A stretch of DNA of 64,000 nt, taken from assembly GCA_023525915.1 (NCBI GenBank), contig CP026657.1, positions 744,001-808,000 on the forward strand, written 5' to 3'. The notes under the pieces were generated by a model. The model did not search any database, was not told the DNA's origin, and saw nothing but the letters and a program-made list of their open reading frames with translations. The position numbers and the translations under genes are program-made. Positions 62,784 through 64,000 of the stretch are shown one piece after another. Each line of letters opens with the position of its first letter. Within the stretch, counting starts at the first letter, position 1. The stretch is from Acetispira formosa (nom. nud.) (GTDB lineage: Bacteria > Desulfobacterota > Desulfarculia > Adiutricales > Adiutricaceae).

Positions 62784-64000
62784 TCAAATTTCATGGAAAG
62801 CTTTGCGGACTGACTCAACCGTCAGATCAGCCAGAAAATCAATGGTGAACTCACGATAATCCCGCATGAAAGTCTTCACTGTGTTGTTCAGCGGTTTTAT
62901 CCATTTTTCGTTTATAGGTTTATCCATTATGCCTAAAACAGTCAGTATCTGCCCGGCGTTGCAGTCGGTGTCGCGCCCGGCCTGGCAAATGATATTGATG
63001 GTGCGGTCGAAATCTCCTTCGCCATAATACAGGGCCACCACTTCGGCCGCCGCGTTGGGGTAGGCGTGAATCCAGTGATACTTTTTATAACGCTCTTCCA
63101 GTATGGCCCAGGTTTCCAGCCAGTCCGGGCGCTGGGCGCATTCATCCAGCGCCCCCTTGACCACCGCGAAGTATTCCGATTTGGCTGGGATCATGGAAAC
63201 GGCCCGCTCAACAACTTTACGAACGTCAGTCTCCACAAAAGCCAGGGAAGCCAGAAGCGCGTTGAAAACGCCGCCGAGGGCTCCGTTGTTGGCGTGGGAG
63301 ACGACGCTGTCGCGCCAGGCCAGTTCAGCCGCCAGGGCCGGATTGCCGGGCGCGGCCAGGCCGTGAACGGCCGTGCGCATTTGCGCGCCAATCCAATCAC
63401 TGAACCAGTTGCGCGCCCGGCCGCTCTCCGGCGGCATCACCCCGGCCCGGATATTCGTCAGGGCCGTCTCCTCAGCCGAATAACCATCGGGGATCAGGGC
63501 GGCCCAGGTCAGGGCAATGTCTTCGGAAGTGATGGCGTAACCGTGCTTTTTGAAACCATCGAGAAAAGCGATGGAATAGGTCAGGTCATCGTTGTAGGTT
63601 TCCGGCGCGCGAAGATAACCGTTGATATCGCCATAGGTCTTGATAATGTTGGCTGTCGTGTAACCTTCCATCTGAGTTCCGGCCGAAGAGCCAATCACCT
63701 GGGCCAGCCAGGCATTTTTGATCTTCGCCGGAAAATCACTATCCGCGGCCGGTGAATAGGCGGCCGGCCCGAAATCAACTTCAGCCTTAACGTCATCGAA
63801 TGAAAGATACTCTTTAAAGGTCCAATAAGCGCTTGAAGGATCTTTGGGAGCGCGGGACAGCGCAGCGTAGATCCGGGCCGTAACCACGTTCAGTCCCATG
63901 ACATCGTTTTCGCGAAGACAGCGAAAACCTTCAGGCAACAGGGCTTCCGCCTCACCGACGTCATAGCCGCGATTATCCATAGCCTGCACAGCCGCCACCA
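62784..64000 (-). CDS. ADP-ribosylglycohydrolase family protein (N-terminus outside window)
   Basis: At least 404 residues; the frame runs off the right edge. The C-terminal CQAGRDTDCNAGQILTVLG is the metal-binding DTD(C/T)NA motif of ADP-ribosylglycohydrolases. An N-terminal metal motif is not in the window. A role on ADP-ribosylated or N-glycosidic ribose compounds is inferred from the family and from the rbsK partner. The visible start is unknown. Confidence 0.85.
   Translation of the reverse strand, partial: VAAVQAMDNRGYDVGEAEALLPEGFRCLRENDVMGLNVVTARIYAALSRAPKDPSSAYWTFKEYLSFDDVKAEVDFGPAAYSPAADSDFPAKIKNAWLAQVIGSSAGTQMEGYTTANIIKTYGDINGYLRAPETYNDDLTYSIAFLDGFKKHGYAITSEDIALTWAALIPDGYSAEETALTNIRAGVMPPESGRARNWFSDWIGAQMRTAVHGLAAPGNPALAAELAWRDSVVSHANNGALGGVFNALLASLAFVETDVRKVVERAVSMIPAKSEYFAVVKGALDECAQRPDWLETWAILEERYKKYHWIHAYPNAAAEVVALYYGEGDFDRTINIICQAGRDTDCNAGQILTVLGIMDKPINEKWIKPLNNTVKTFMRDYREFTIDFLADLTVESVRKAFHEI

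Overview
The window looks like a chromosomal segment of a Gram-negative bacterium, most likely a delta-type (Desulfobacterota-like) organism. The evidence is a PilY1/minor-pilin operon, DUF2333, an MJ0042-type zinc-ribbon membrane protein, many sigma-54 (-24/-12) promoters with an NtrC-type activator, and a non-pyrrolysine MttB-family methyltransferase with a betaine-type transporter. The assignment is inference from gene content; no rRNA or other phylogenetic marker is present. One tRNA (Leu-CAG) is present.

Layout. 1-2.5 kb: a tandem array of at least three minimal J-domain genes, each with its own terminator; the two complete units also carry a sigma-54 promoter and an upstream dyad. 3-4.3 kb: an AzlCD exporter, followed by repeats. 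4.5-8 kb: a chemoreceptor, a 143-bp MITE and an AstE/AspA-like protein with altered active-site residues. 8.1-10.1 kb: an rtcB-prfH RNA-repair and ribosome-rescue operon behind a leader that carries a promoter, a hairpin over the leader ribosome site, an 18-codon ORF and a terminator. 10.1-16.5 kb: mttB-MFS-BCCT transcribed from a sigma-54 promoter and divergent from a PAS/AAA+/Fis activator. 16.5-18 kb: a giant double-hairpin repeat, a P-loop kinase and an L,D-transpeptidase. 18.2-28.1 kb: the minor pilin operon pilW-fimT-pilV-pilX-pilY1, with a sigma-54 promoter candidate upstream.

28.8-33.4 kb: a zinc-ribbon protein, a Sel1-repeat protein, a methyltransferase and TetR remnants. 33.4-40.3 kb: an accessory, defence-island-like stretch. 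It holds an unrecognised two-gene cassette with a possible nuclease motif, an IS200/IS605 element, a decayed SNF2-type helicase, an intact Septu-like PtuA/PtuB pair, a transposase remnant and further decayed ORFs. 40.5-46 kb: a small unknown gene and a 1613-residue hybrid histidine kinase. 46-50.7 kb: a mixed set (CAT-like acetyltransferase, ACT protein, DUF7000, a nucleotidyltransferase-GNAT fusion, a YdeI-like protein) and tRNA-Leu. 51-57.5 kb: ribF, a second copy of the 143-bp MITE, a bile-acid-symporter-like carrier, bacteriohemerythrin, a DUF2333 protein and an ABC-F ATPase. 57.6-64 kb: a second double-hairpin element, a three-gene Gtr/Arn-like glycan-modification operon, a DUF3795 protein, ribokinase, and an ADP-ribosylglycohydrolase cut by the window end.

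Between genes there are five separate repeat families: a 174-bp MITE with 9-bp target duplications (three copies), the 143-bp MITE (two copies), the double giant hairpin (two copies in opposite orientation), a 77-bp hairpin element with compensatory changes (two copies), and a GC-rich element preceded by 23-bp tandem units (two loci). The strongest candidates for undescribed biology are the rtcB-prfH leader, the sigma-54-driven J-protein array, the double-hairpin element and the 33.4-35.0 kb cassette.
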